A DNA stretch of 64,000 nucleotides from MGML01 sp964493985 (GTDB taxonomy: Bacteria > Chloroflexota > Dehalococcoidia > Dehalococcoidales > UBA2162), in assembly GCA_964493985.1 (NCBI GenBank), contig CAZBQL010000001.1:1-64000 (forward strand), in the 5' to 3' direction. Positions 51,755 through 61,542 of this stretch are shown here, piece after piece. The notes under the pieces were generated by a model. It did no database searches. It was given only the letters and a program-made list of their open reading frames with translations, and was not told the DNA's origin. Every line of letters starts with the position of its first letter. Position 1 is the first letter of the stretch. The position numbers were made by a program, and so were the translations under genes.

Positions 51755-52141
51755 TAATTACTTGTTTCCTTTTTTATCGTAGTCAGCTCAATCCACTATT
51801 GTTAAAAACTAGCTCGATTGTATCACCAGCCCTGTAGTAAGACAATTCTAGGATACGGACTATCTCAGATCGGACGCGATTTTAATGTTAGTTCTTGCTA
51901 TTATCCACACGAGAAACAACATCCTCACGACCATACAATCAACTTTAAAATATGTTGAACGCGAAGCCTTGCCTGACGGTACCACAGACATTATACTTAC
52001 TTAATGTATAGTTTCCTGCGATACGATTAACTATGCAGACGTTTTCATTATGTTCCGGTATCCTGTCCGTCGCTATTTATCTTTTACCTGTTGGTACGGT
52101 ACAGGAATTTTTCATTTCAAAGAGATGTGTGATGATCACCT
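51755..52141. other. Intergenic region, divergent promoters expected
   Basis: About 390 bp between the bicupin and the divergent MATE gene. I see no open frame, hairpin with T-run, or tRNA. It must carry promoters for both directions, but no convincing -35/-10 pair was identified. Confidence 0.35.
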
Positions 52142-53530
52142 ATGGGTAGAAAAACAGAAGAAATAACAAGTACTCCAACCACCAGGGCAGAACGCGACTG
52201 GACCCAGGGTAATATATTCAAAAACCTGTTGTCCCTGTCATGGCCGATGATTATCAACGAATTTCTCTGGGGAGTAGGATCGATCATCGACATGATATGG
52301 GTGGGGAGACTCGGTTCGGAATCTATTGCCGGGGTCGGCGTCGCTGGTATCATTGTCATGCTGCTGATGTCATCACTGTTCGGTCTTACAACCGGTACCG
52401 CGGCGCTGGTAGCCCGTGCTTTCGGAGCAGGAAACAAGGAAGGTGCCAATCACGCTGCCCAGCAGTCATATATTATCGGCGGGATTTATGCGGTTACTTT
52501 ATCTATACTTGGCATCCTCCTCGCCGAGCCATTAATGGTCCTGTTCGGACTGGAGCCAGGCGTCGTTCATGAAGGAGCGACTTACCTGCGCATTCAACTC
52601 GCTGGCTCGATACTTATGACGTTCTGGGTAATCGGTGAATTTATTATGTACGCATCCGGCGACGGCAAGACTCCCATGAAGATAAGCTTTATCGCCCGGG
52701 CTCTCCACCTGATTTTCGCACCATTACTCGTCCTCGGCTGGGGTATATTCCCCAGGCTTGGTGTTAGCGGAGCCGCTTTGGCCAACATTATTGCCTACTG
52801 CGGAGGAATGATCCTTGCCTTCTGGGTGCTTTTTACCGGGAAGACCCGCATCAAATTAACTCTGAAAAATTTCCGCGTCGATCTCAACCTTATCCGGCGT
52901 ACCATAAAAATTGGAATCCCGTCCAGCGTCAGCAATATCCAGAGATCACTCAGTAATCTGGTCCTGTTATGGCTGATAGCCCCCTTTGGCACCATTGCGG
53001 TGGCGGGGCATTCTTTGTGCCAGAGAATTGAGGGAATCCTTTTTATGCCGGGTATGGGACTGGGTGCAGCCGCCGGGACGCTCGTAGGGCAGAACCTGGG
53101 GGCCAGACAACCTGACCGGGCAGAAAAAAGCGGCTGGATGGCATCAGGAGTGGTAACCGGTATCATGGTCATCGGTTCGGTGGTAATACTGATATGGGCG
53201 GAAAAGATAATCGGTATCTTCACTACCGAGCCTGACCTGGTCGAAATGGGAGCCGTTTTCATGCGGATAGCGACAGCAGGATACCTGGTGATGGGCTTCA
53301 GTTCGGTCCTGATGCAGAGTATATCCAACGCCGGAGATACTCTGCCGCCGATGATTTTCAATATCGTTATGATGTGGGTGGTACAGATACCGCTGGCCTG
53401 GGCATTACCCAAATATGCCGGCATGGAGGTACTCGGGGTACGCTGGGCTATCGTGATCGGGCGATACGTGGCAGGAATAGCCTATATAGTATACTACAGA
53501 CTGGGCCGCTGGAAATTAAAAAGAATCTAA
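52142..53530 (+). CDS. MATE-family multidrug/cation antiporter
   Basis: A 462-residue transporter with 12 predicted spans in two homologous halves (first half start LLSLSWPMIINEFLWGVGSIIDMIWVG in pieces, second half IKIGIPSSVSNIQRSL). MATE proteins export cationic compounds in exchange for sodium or protons. AFGAGNKEGANHAA and LVGQNLGARQPDRAE are the paired conserved loops. The substrate is not known. The adjacent pyc genes are convergent. Confidence 0.93.
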   Translation: MGRKTEEITSTPTTRAERDWTQGNIFKNLLSLSWPMIINEFLWGVGSIIDMIWVGRLGSESIAGVGVAGIIVMLLMSSLFGLTTGTAALVARAFGAGNKEGANHAAQQSYIIGGIYAVTLSILGILLAEPLMVLFGLEPGVVHEGATYLRIQLAGSILMTFWVIGEFIMYASGDGKTPMKISFIARALHLIFAPLLVLGWGIFPRLGVSGAALANIIAYCGGMILAFWVLFTGKTRIKLTLKNFRVDLNLIRRTIKIGIPSSVSNIQRSLSNLVLLWLIAPFGTIAVAGHSLCQRIEGILFMPGMGLGAAAGTLVGQNLGARQPDRAEKSGWMASGVVTGIMVIGSVVILIWAEKIIGIFTTEPDLVEMGAVFMRIATAGYLVMGFSSVLMQSISNAGDTLPPMIFNIVMMWVVQIPLAWALPKYAGMEVLGVRWAIVIGRYVAGIAYIVYYRLGRWKLKRI

Positions 53531-53567
53531 TAATGAACCTGAATTAGAGAAATACCATTAACCGAAT

Positions 53568-55055
53568 TTATTCGGATGGCGGGGGACTTTTTCCGGGTAA
53601 CTGTCCGGCTACTACTGCGGCCGCTATTGCCGCAATTCTCTTCCTCTCATCGAATATTTGAGAAAGCCTTTCTTCCATCGGTTTATCTCTTTCGATGATT
53701 CTCTTCATATTCTCCAGGAGTGAGGTTTCGTTCTCTATAAAATGAGTGGTCAATTCGCCACTTATAAAACGCTCATTCTCCATGACCGCTTTGTGGAAAG
53801 GAATGTTCGTTTTCAGACCCAGTATGATATATTCATAGAGCGCACGACGCATCCTGTGGATGGCTTCAGTTCGATCTCTTCCCCAGACGATAAGCTTGGA
53901 GATCATCGGGTCATATATCGGCGGTATGGTATACCTTGTATAAACACTACTGTCGATACGTACGCCAATACCTCCCGGCGACCGATAACCTCTGAGCTTG
54001 CCCGGTGAAGGTACGAACCTGTTCAGGGGGTCTTCGGCATTGATCCTGCATTCAATCGCCCAACCTCTCGCTTTAACCTCATCCTGCTTGAAACTTAAAG
54101 GATTTCCGGCTGCAATTGAAATCTGCTCTTTCACAATATCTATTCCGTATACCATCTCGGTAACCGGGTGCTCGACCTGGACGCGGGTATTGGCCTCCAG
54201 GAAATAAAAATTCCCGTTCGAATACAGAAATTCTATCGTACCGGCACCTTCGTAGTTAACCCATCGCCCGGCCTTAACAGCGGTCTCGCCCATAACGGCG
54301 CGAAGTTCCGGGGTAATGACCGGCGAAGGAGCTTCTTCTATCAGTTTCTGGTGGCGTCGCTGAATAGAACACTCTCTTTCTCCAAGATGAACTACATTAT
54401 CGTGAATGTCCGCCATTATCTGGATTTCGATATGACGGGGATTCTCCAGGTATTTCTCCATATAAATATCGGCAAGTCCGAAAGTAGACGAGGCTATCGC
54501 CTGGGAAGACTCAAGCGCTGCACGAAGCTCTCCCTCGTTCCTAACGATACCCATGCCAATGCCGCCGCCGCCTCCAGCCGGTTTGCAGATTACCGGATAT
54601 CCTATTGTTTCAGCTATTTCCCTGGCATGTTCGTAATCGGTAATTTCTTCCTTGGAACCCGGCACGACCGGCACGCCGGCTTTCTCCATTTCCCGCCGGG
54701 CAGCTATCTTGTTGCCCATTAACTCCAGCAGTTTACTCGAAGGCCCGATAAACTTGATACCGGCTTTGTCGCAGGCATACGCGAAGTTCGGATTTTCAGC
54801 CAGGAATCCATAACCGGGATGGATGGCATCAGCCTCGCACTCACCAGCCACCTCGATTACCTTGTTAATGTTCAGGTAACTCTCTATTGCCGGCGCACGA
54901 CCTATGTATATGGATTCGTCAGCATATTTGGCAAAGAGTGCATCCTTGTCCGCCTCAGAATAGACCGATACAGAGGTAAGACCGAGTTCACGGCAGGCCC
55001 TCATTATACGGATAGCTATTTCGCCACGGTTAGCGACAAGTACTTTCTTAATCAT
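53568..55055 (-). CDS. pycA: Pyruvate carboxylase subunit A (biotin carboxylase)
   Basis: A 495-residue ATP-grasp biotin carboxylase that carboxylates biotin on PycB. KVLVANRGEIAIRIMRACRELG starts the protein; KPAGGGGGIGM is the ATP-grasp glycine loop; ERECSIQRRHQKLIEEAPSP, EFLYSNGNFYFLEANTRVQVEHPVTE and the carboxylate-binding residues follow. It lies downstream of pycB with an 8-bp overlap. It could equally serve another biotin-dependent carboxylase, but the pairing with PycB indicates oxaloacetate synthesis. Confidence 0.95.
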   Translation of the reverse strand: MIKKVLVANRGEIAIRIMRACRELGLTSVSVYSEADKDALFAKYADESIYIGRAPAIESYLNINKVIEVAGECEADAIHPGYGFLAENPNFAYACDKAGIKFIGPSSKLLELMGNKIAARREMEKAGVPVVPGSKEEITDYEHAREIAETIGYPVICKPAGGGGGIGMGIVRNEGELRAALESSQAIASSTFGLADIYMEKYLENPRHIEIQIMADIHDNVVHLGERECSIQRRHQKLIEEAPSPVITPELRAVMGETAVKAGRWVNYEGAGTIEFLYSNGNFYFLEANTRVQVEHPVTEMVYGIDIVKEQISIAAGNPLSFKQDEVKARGWAIECRINAEDPLNRFVPSPGKLRGYRSPGGIGVRIDSSVYTRYTIPPIYDPMISKLIVWGRDRTEAIHRMRRALYEYIILGLKTNIPFHKAVMENERFISGELTTHFIENETSLLENMKRIIERDKPMEERLSQIFDERKRIAAIAAAVVAGQLPGKSPPPSE

Positions 55056-56775
55056 CGGCTTCCACCACCATCAAGATATCTCCAGCACTTACCACCTCGC
55101 CCTGGAAGGTGAAAAGTTCCTTTACAGTCCCATCATATTCGGCTACGATGTTGTTCTGCATTTTCATGGCTTCGATAGTCAACAGGACGTCACCTTCCTT
55201 GACACTGTCACCGGCTTTTACCTTTATCGCCAGGATCATACCCTGCATTGGTGATACGACTGCACCTTCGGGAACTTCCTGGGGTTTCTGTGGACTTTCT
55301 ACACTGATGGTTTTACTCATGATGGAGGATACTTTAACGTTAAATACCTCACCGTCAACATCCACGGCAAATTCCGCCGGGAGGTCCGTTGTTCCCGGGC
55401 CCTTTGATGTAGCTTCCGTGGGTGAAGGCATGGCTTCTTCCTTTAGCTCTCCACGCAGGAATTTTACCGCTACCTGAGGATAAAGAGCGTAGGTCACCAG
55501 GTCTTCGTCACTGTGAATGATTCCGAGTTTATGTCCTTCTTCCGACAGTTTTTCCAGTTCCGGTTCAAGCAGATCTGCGGGACGACCTTCAATAACCGGT
55601 TCGTCACTTATTACCTGTTTCCTGATCTCTTCGTTCACCGGTCCGGGCGGTCGACCGTAGAGACCGAGAAAATAGTTTTTTACCTCCTGGGTTACCTGCT
55701 TGTACCGTTCACCAAGCAGGACATTGAGTACTGCCTGAATACCCACAACCTGGCTTGTCGGTGTTACCAGAGGGGGATAACCAAGGTCCTCCCTGACCCG
55801 GGGGACTTCTTCGAGTACCTCGCTGTATTTGTCCAGGGCACTTTGTTCCCTTAACTGGCTGACAAGATTCGAAAGCATTCCGCCGGGAATCTGGTGCAGG
55901 AGTACATTCACGCTTGGGCGTGTGGTCTCGGCAGTGAACAGCATCCGATATTTACTGGCCACAGAAGCAAAATATTCGCCAATTTCATACATCAGTTCAA
56001 GGTCGATACCGGTATCGTACGGAGTACCCTGCAGAGTAGCCACCATACTCTCAGTTGGTGGCTGTGAAGTACCCCACCCGAACGCTGAAAAAGCCGTGTC
56101 CAGGATATCGACTCCCGCTTCGGCTGCCGCAAAGTAACTTGCCGGGGCCATTCCGCTGGAGCAGTGTGAATGAAGACCAATCGGAATGCTCGTCCTGCTT
56201 GTTATCGTCTTGACCAGGTCCGTAGCGAGAGCGGGAGAGATAAGTCCAGCCATGTCCTTGACACATATAGAGTCGCAACCAAGATTCTCCAGGTCTTTAG
56301 CCATTTCGGCAAATTTTTCATTATTATGGACCGGGCTGGTAGTATAGCATATCGTACCCTGCACATGGCCCTTGTATTTACCGACGGCTCTGATCGCAGG
56401 TTCCATGTTCCTGAGGTCGTTCAACGCATCGAAAATGCGAAAAACATCGACGCCGTTCTTGACAGAGAGCCTCACGAATTCATCCAGTACATCATCGGCA
56501 TAGTGACGATAACCGACAAGGTTCTGTCCCCGGAGAAGCATCTGCAAGCGTGTATTTTTCACGATTTTCCGCAGGCTTCGAAGCCTCTCCCAGGGATCTT
56601 CGTTGAGGAAGCGAATACAGGCATCGAAGGTGGCTCCTCCCCATACTTCGAGCGAAAAAAATCCCGCCTGGTCCAGTTTTTCCGCGATCGGGAGCATATC
56701 TCTCGTCCGCATCCTGGTTGCGATCAGAGACTGGTGCCCATCTCTTAAAGTCGTTTCTGTTATCTGTACACCCAT
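55048..56775 (-). CDS. pycB: Pyruvate carboxylase subunit B (carboxyltransferase plus biotinyl domain)
   Basis: A 575-residue protein. The N-terminal HMGL-like TIM barrel has TLRDGHQSLIATRMRT, the DALNDLRNM loop, CVKDMAGLISP with the carboxybiotin lysine-lined site, and GLHSHCSSG. A conserved carboxylase domain is followed by a linker and a C-terminal biotinyl domain with EAMKMQN (biotin-acceptor Lys538). It transfers CO2 from biotin to pyruvate. The same architecture is used by oxaloacetate decarboxylase alpha, but no membrane beta/gamma subunit is nearby. Confidence 0.93.
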   Translation of the reverse strand: MGVQITETTLRDGHQSLIATRMRTRDMLPIAEKLDQAGFFSLEVWGGATFDACIRFLNEDPWERLRSLRKIVKNTRLQMLLRGQNLVGYRHYADDVLDEFVRLSVKNGVDVFRIFDALNDLRNMEPAIRAVGKYKGHVQGTICYTTSPVHNNEKFAEMAKDLENLGCDSICVKDMAGLISPALATDLVKTITSRTSIPIGLHSHCSSGMAPASYFAAAEAGVDILDTAFSAFGWGTSQPPTESMVATLQGTPYDTGIDLELMYEIGEYFASVASKYRMLFTAETTRPSVNVLLHQIPGGMLSNLVSQLREQSALDKYSEVLEEVPRVREDLGYPPLVTPTSQVVGIQAVLNVLLGERYKQVTQEVKNYFLGLYGRPPGPVNEEIRKQVISDEPVIEGRPADLLEPELEKLSEEGHKLGIIHSDEDLVTYALYPQVAVKFLRGELKEEAMPSPTEATSKGPGTTDLPAEFAVDVDGEVFNVKVSSIMSKTISVESPQKPQEVPEGAVVSPMQGMILAIKVKAGDSVKEGDVLLTIEAMKMQNNIVAEYDGTVKELFTFQGEVVSAGDILMVVEADD

Positions 56776-56863
56776 AATATCCCTGTGTCACCTGCTTTCC
56801 AGATTATTTGTAAGTAATTGACCCATTACGATACTCTTATTTTACACAATTACAAACCGAGCG

Positions 56864-57952
56864 TCAGTTTATGAGGTTCAGTTCTTTTTTTAGAATATCT
56901 GAGATTTCGTTCAGGTAATTAAAAGCCCGTTCAACCAGGACTTCTTCCACAGAGAGGTTAACCTCTAGGACTTCACCGGGTTTTACATCGTCACTCGCCC
57001 CCACCAGCCCGATATTCTTCAGGCAGCATCGAGCCGGAGCCAGGAGCGCTTGACCGGCAATCGTATTCAGTGATAAACCTGTATTATCGGATATCACTTT
57101 CCAGTACTTGACCAGCAGATTGGTAAGACTTTGTGGGGTATGTATGCTCAGGTTGTCAGAATCAGTCGGCACTATTCCCCAGGATATGATACCGCCGTTA
57201 GTAATAAATCTGGATACTGAAGCAGCGTATCCTTTGGGCATCAATTGCATCTGGTAGGCATCGAAGGAGAGCAGGTCGACTCCAATTTCCAGGAGGTACG
57301 ATAAGTTAACATTGGCACACAAGTGCAATGCCCGGATACTCTCCAAGCCTGTTAAAAAGCTCTGGTAGTCCTTCGCTGCCTGAACGTCGCTATACCCGGA
57401 CAGGCCGCTGAAAACCCAACTCAGTCCCGGTTCGTCCAGCCAGACGAATGCATTTTCGTTTTTCTCTCTGAGTTCTTTATACTGAATGTTGATCTTCCTC
57501 ATTATGAAATCGAACAGTATTGTCCTGACACTATCGTTATAAATAACGGGGCGTTTTTTTTCATCGACTACCTTAAAACCAAAACTGACCGGCCCGATCA
57601 ACTGACCCCGTATAGCACTATAATCATCCAGTTTTTCTTCGAGGAAACGGTGATAGACCACGGAATACTTCTCACTCAGTGAGAAAGCTTCCGGGTCTTC
57701 CATTTTCAGAGAGTAGTCCACCAGTTCTTTTTCAAACCTCGAAGTCTCGAAATCCAGCCGGCTGTTTTCTTCATCGACGATTATGCCGGGAAAATGCTGT
57801 GAAAACTGGGCATACATATCCTCGTAATAACTCACGTGGGGCAGTTGAGGCCAGAACGGTATATCCAGGCTTAAAGTAAGTTGTAAAGCCCTGTCGATAT
57901 CACGATGCGGCATTATCCCCATAGCCGTAGTTTTGCAGTTCCCTTTAAACAC
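56864..57952 (-). CDS. UroD/MetE-like superfamily methyltransferase-type protein
   Basis: A 362-residue TIM-barrel protein of the methionine synthase/uroporphyrinogen decarboxylase-like superfamily. IRALHLCANVNLSYLLEIGVD offers the zinc-ligand His and Cys, and LLAPARCCLKNIG a possible second Cys, as in MetE-like enzymes. The FWPQLPHVSYYEDM start and ISWGIVPTDSDN are typical of the core. A methyltransferase acting on a corrinoid or folate methyl donor is a reasonable guess. It is upstream of pycB on the same strand, with an 88-bp gap, and divergent from an MFS gene. Confidence 0.7.
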   Translation of the reverse strand: MFKGNCKTTAMGIMPHRDIDRALQLTLSLDIPFWPQLPHVSYYEDMYAQFSQHFPGIIVDEENSRLDFETSRFEKELVDYSLKMEDPEAFSLSEKYSVVYHRFLEEKLDDYSAIRGQLIGPVSFGFKVVDEKKRPVIYNDSVRTILFDFIMRKINIQYKELREKNENAFVWLDEPGLSWVFSGLSGYSDVQAAKDYQSFLTGLESIRALHLCANVNLSYLLEIGVDLLSFDAYQMQLMPKGYAASVSRFITNGGIISWGIVPTDSDNLSIHTPQSLTNLLVKYWKVISDNTGLSLNTIAGQALLAPARCCLKNIGLVGASDDVKPGEVLEVNLSVEEVLVERAFNYLNEISDILKKELNLIN

Positions 57953-58095
57953 CCCTGTTTTTCACCGCAACAAGTATTTAACTCCATTATACACAAAAGT
58001 GAATTACGACATAACGACCGCAAAATCGGGGAAAGTCCGGTCATCATTGACCGTTATCAGTCCGGTGTGTATTATTTCAATGGATTCCACACATA

Positions 58096-59343
58096 ATGTC
58101 TATTATCAAGCGTCTGCAAGAACGAACCGGCATTACGGGGGAAATGACGGCGGTACTGGCTGTCATGGGACTTACTATCCTGGCAATGAGCCTGCCCAAT
58201 CCGGTATTACCACTCTATTTGACTTCCATCGGCATCGGGCCGGCGTTACTGGGAACGATGCTTTCCGTTGCCATGTTCGGCATGGCTATCGGCGAGGCCG
58301 GCTGGGGATGGCTGGCAGACAGGACAGGGATAAGACTCGCCATGATAACCGGCACATTTTTCACCGGTCTTTCCGTCCTGATGTTCGTCTTCACGCAGAG
58401 TGTTCCCATTATCTTCAGCATATTCTTTATCTGGGGATTTCTTCGCTCCGCTGTGTTCGGTCCGATACGCGGCTATATAGGTACCACTGCCCCTCCCCAT
58501 AAAAAAGCTACCTTCATGGCCCTTTCGGCCGTTATGCTATCGGCTTCCAGCAGTCTGGGGGCACTCCCGAGCGGCTTTCTGGTAGATTCACTCGGATACC
58601 ATTCCATCTTTTATACCTCGCTGGGTGTGTCGATAATCGGTGGAGTAATCGTACTTAGCACGTTGAAATACAACAAAGTCTCCTCTGGAAAAGTGATCGA
58701 AGAAGAGACTTTGGAAGATATACCTCCGAAACTAAAATTCAACCTGTTTTCCCTGACGCCGATGTGCCTGGTTACCGCATTGAGATTCTTCGGACTGGGA
58801 TGCATGATGACATTCCTACCTCTCTTCGCGACCGAGGAAGCCGGTGTTGATATCACGCTGGTCGGAGTCCTCTTTACCATAGGAGGGCTGGCTAACGTGG
58901 CATTGACCGTTCCCACCGGGATCCTGGCAGACCGGATGGGTAAGAAGAACATCATGATGGCCGGTATGATAGTATCAGCCGGCGCAATGGCAGGAATTGC
59001 ATACTCAGGGAACTTTAGCTGGCTGGTTGCGTACATGGTCCTGAACAGCCTGGGAATGGCGCTCTTCAGCCCGGCAGCACTCGGGTTGCTTTCAGACTCG
59101 GTACCTCTAAACAGGCAGAGCACCGCAATGGGCTTCTACGGCGGCATCTGCGAGAACGTGGGAATCCTGGCAGGTTCGGCACTTGGAGGTGTCATCTGGG
59201 ATGCCCTCGGTCCGCAATCGACATTTTTTACCGGAGCAATAGCGTGCGGACTGGGTGCAGTACTGTGTATTACTCTGGTAAAAAATGTAGTTGCAGGAAC
59301 ACCCGGTATTAAATCAACAACCGGAGAAGATACTATCAACTGA
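58096..59343 (+). CDS. MFS transporter
   Basis: A 415-residue major facilitator with 12 predicted spans. The loop 2-3 signature reads GWLADRTGIRLAMITGTFF (G-x-x-x-D-R-x-G-R-like), repeated in the second half as GILADRMGKKNIMMAG. The drug-efflux subgroup is likely from the IAMSLPNPVLPLY-type first helix. The substrate is unknown. The gene converges on a pilin gene across a shared terminator. Confidence 0.9.
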   Translation: MSIIKRLQERTGITGEMTAVLAVMGLTILAMSLPNPVLPLYLTSIGIGPALLGTMLSVAMFGMAIGEAGWGWLADRTGIRLAMITGTFFTGLSVLMFVFTQSVPIIFSIFFIWGFLRSAVFGPIRGYIGTTAPPHKKATFMALSAVMLSASSSLGALPSGFLVDSLGYHSIFYTSLGVSIIGGVIVLSTLKYNKVSSGKVIEEETLEDIPPKLKFNLFSLTPMCLVTALRFFGLGCMMTFLPLFATEEAGVDITLVGVLFTIGGLANVALTVPTGILADRMGKKNIMMAGMIVSAGAMAGIAYSGNFSWLVAYMVLNSLGMALFSPAALGLLSDSVPLNRQSTAMGFYGGICENVGILAGSALGGVIWDALGPQSTFFTGAIACGLGAVLCITLVKNVVAGTPGIKSTTGEDTIN

Positions 59344-59380
59344 AAACTTAAGAATATGACATTACAATACAATGTAAAAA

Positions 59381-59414
59381 AATAGTCCCGCCTTTGTCAG
59401 GCGGGACTATTTTA
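59381..59414. terminator. Bidirectional intrinsic terminator, MFS and pilin genes
   Basis: A 12-bp perfect stem AATAGTCCCGCC / GGCGGGACTATT (59381-59392, 59400-59411) with a 7-nt loop and A/T flanks on both sides. Confidence 0.9.
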
Positions 59415-59453
59415 AGGAGGACCGAATATTACCTCAAGCTACTCCTATATTTG

Positions 59454-59840
59454 TTATGGACAAACCTGGGTTACCGTACCGTTAGCAGTAACTGTATACT
59501 CGCAACCAGACTTGGTTGTGCCGTCCGCGTTGAGGTTAGTCATAAACTCGGAAACAGTAATATTACCGCTCGCAGACTGAAGCTGGTCCATATCATCCGT
59601 CGGACCGCCTGGTGCCATATAACCTTCGGATTTAGCCATTACAGCCATGACAGCAGTCTGTACGTTGTGGAATTCAGTATCATCAGCCGTATCTTCACCT
59701 GTACCGATGAAACTACCGACATTAGGTATCGCAATAGCCGCCAGAACTCCGAGAATAGCTACGACCACCAGCAGTTCGATAAGGGTGAACCCTTTCTCTC
59801 CTCTGGCAAATAAGCCCTTGGGCTTTTTATTTCTCTGCAT
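59454..59840 (-). CDS. Type IV pilin-like prepilin
   Basis: A 128-residue pilin precursor. The prepilin leader MQRNKKPKGLFARGEKG ends at Gly17 with F18 as the first mature residue and Glu at +5 (GFTLIELLVVVAILG); the N-terminal helix is typical. The mature C-terminus has two cysteines (near residues 108 and 127) that could form the disulfide-bonded D-loop. No peptidase, ATPase or minor pilin gene is adjacent. Strong GGAAGGAG precedes the ATG. Confidence 0.9.
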   Translation of the reverse strand: MQRNKKPKGLFARGEKGFTLIELLVVVAILGVLAAIAIPNVGSFIGTGEDTADDTEFHNVQTAVMAVMAKSEGYMAPGGPTDDMDQLQSASGNITVSEFMTNLNADGTTKSGCEYTVTANGTVTQVCP

Positions 59841-60038
59841 CTCCTTCCTCCTTTCCTTACTTTGGTTTTAGTTACAGTATAGGGCTGACACACCACGCAT
59901 AAAATAACCGAAATGATTATTTAGGTGTAATCCTTTGGGAGTACTCGTACTTCTCTTACAGGGTGTTTTGACAGAGATACGACCGAGACCGAGGACCTGT
60001 ATAGACCTGAGAAAATACAGGACTGGTATTAGAAGCAT

Positions 60039-60086
60039 AAAAAAACACGGCGCTGTTTCATGTAAATGTATAAAATCAAACCGTGT
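60039..60086 (-). terminator. Probable terminator of the minus-strand receiver gene
   Basis: On the minus strand, ACACGG (60081-60086) pairs with CCGTGT (60045-60050) across a 30-nt loop and is followed by a run of seven T residues. The long loop makes it weak, but the U-tract is good. Confidence 0.5.
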
Positions 60087-60112
60087 GTTATATGATCGAA
60101 CTTGTAACCTTG

Positions 60113-60574
60113 TTACGCTGGAACCGTTTCACCCTGGTGAACTCTTCTGATGCAGTCAGTCAGGACGTTAAACTTTGCTCCTTTTAGTAGGTACGCTCTT
60201 ACGCCATATTCAAATGCTTTCGACTCAAAATCCTGGTAACTGGTAAGCATTATGATTTTACAGGGTGAACCACTTTGATTCAGTATCCTGCTGGCTTCCA
60301 GTCCATTGAGCCCGGGCATTCTCTCATCCATTATGATAATATCAGGTTCGAGTTCAGCCGCCTTTTCCAGGCTTTCCTGTCCATTTGTCGCTTCGCCTAT
60401 CACTTCTATATCGTTCGTAAGAGTTAAAAGATTCTTTAACGCTTGCCGGATTTCTTCATGGTCATCGACAAGCATAATTCGAATACTCTCAACTTCGGCA
60501 CTGCTATGGTTCTTATTTGATGTAAACTCTTGCATCATTTCCTCGTCTAAAGTATTGCATTCATTACCAGACAA
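60113..60574 (-). CDS. Response regulator receiver protein without output domain
   Basis: A 153-residue protein with a 30-residue polar tail at the N-terminus followed by a canonical receiver: MLVDDHEEIRQAL (acidic pair), IIIMDERMPGLNG with phospho-acceptor Asp83, the LTSYQ switch threonine and LLKGA lysine. The form is NarL-like but no helix-turn-helix follows, since the frame ends at QGETVPA. It may act through protein contacts or as a phosphate sink. It is a candidate partner for the orphan kinase at 45.5 kb. Confidence 0.87.
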   Translation of the reverse strand: MSGNECNTLDEEMMQEFTSNKNHSSAEVESIRIMLVDDHEEIRQALKNLLTLTNDIEVIGEATNGQESLEKAAELEPDIIIMDERMPGLNGLEASRILNQSGSPCKIIMLTSYQDFESKAFEYGVRAYLLKGAKFNVLTDCIRRVHQGETVPA

Positions 60575-60820
60575 CTAATCCTCCAAAATGACTATTTATC
60601 TATGCTACTTTAGGACTAATTACGTTCATACATTGGCATTTCTCGCAGCGGAATCACACTCAGAAATTATAATCTACCAATCTGCACGCTGTTTTACATG
60701 AATATTAATGAAACCTTTATAAATCTTTTACAAAACCTTTAGTTTCTTAACGCTCATCTTTATGGTCGTCTGTTAGATTTGAATCAAGGTGAAGACCGCG
60801 AATTGTGGAGGAAACAAAAA

Positions 60821-61162
60821 GTGGATAGTTGCACACTTGATAATAACAGTCGTTTAAAAATACGTAACTTGATGTTACTGTGGGGAGCCCTGTTCAGTCT
60901 TGTTGTGACAGACGGGATAATCACTCAATATCTTATCACTCACGGAATTGCATGGGAGTTGAATCCATTTCTGGTGAGTTTTATAAATAAAAATGTATTC
61001 CTTCTGATAAAAGGTGCAGGCGTTTTATTTGCCATTTCCATTTTGTGGGACATATCAAAGAGAAATTACCGCCTTGCGCTTGCAACTTCAAGTTTCTTCG
61101 TTATGTTTTATACCCTGGTCGTGCTCTGGAACACATATCTGTGCACTATGAAATGGATGTAA
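60821..61162 (+). CDS. Small membrane protein, DUF5658-like
   Basis: A 113-residue protein (start GTG 60821, chosen because GGAGG lies 9 bases upstream; a TTG at 60779 lacks one). Four predicted membrane segments are spread over residues 20-110. The second helix reads VVTDGIITQYLITHGIAWELNPFL, close to the D-x-x-x-T...G-x-x-E-x-N-P signature of DUF5658. Function unknown. It lies among regulators but is not obviously in their operon. Confidence 0.7.
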   Translation: MDSCTLDNNSRLKIRNLMLLWGALFSLVVTDGIITQYLITHGIAWELNPFLVSFINKNVFLLIKGAGVLFAISILWDISKRNYRLALATSSFFVMFYTLVVLWNTYLCTMKWM

Positions 61163-61542
61163 CCATCTCCTTTTTCCCAATCAAAAGGTCCGTCCGTCCA
61201 TTACCATTACGTAAGATGTAGTAATATCCAGCAGACCCGTTTTTTATCTATTCTTCCCTATATTATCTTTTTGTACTCTTATATTATCCTTTTTCTGTTT
61301 GAAAGATATTAGCAGGAGTTTTCAATAGCCTGAATCATTTGAATCTTTTCTGTAATACATAGTAGTCAGGTATTAAACTGAAAGGATTAATTTTTATCAT
61401 CCGATAATACCGTCATAATCTATCCAAAGAAGGATATACGTAGCGACTAATCATGAGTAAAATCTGAGATAGAAATGCAGGATGGCCGACAAAATTTATT
61501 ATCATTTCACAACTGAAATAGAGTAGTCGGAGGGCACTATTG
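61163..61542. other. Intergenic region
   Basis: About 380 bp, AT-rich, between the DUF5658-like and the degenerate receiver genes on the same strand. No open frame or terminator-like hairpin was seen. A GGAGGG run just before 61543 is the ribosome-binding site of the next gene. Confidence 0.35.

Noticed and set aside
55048..56775. Oxaloacetate decarboxylase sodium pump alpha subunit
   Set aside because: No membrane beta or gamma subunit nearby, and the partner is a biotin carboxylase, so pyruvate carboxylase is preferred.
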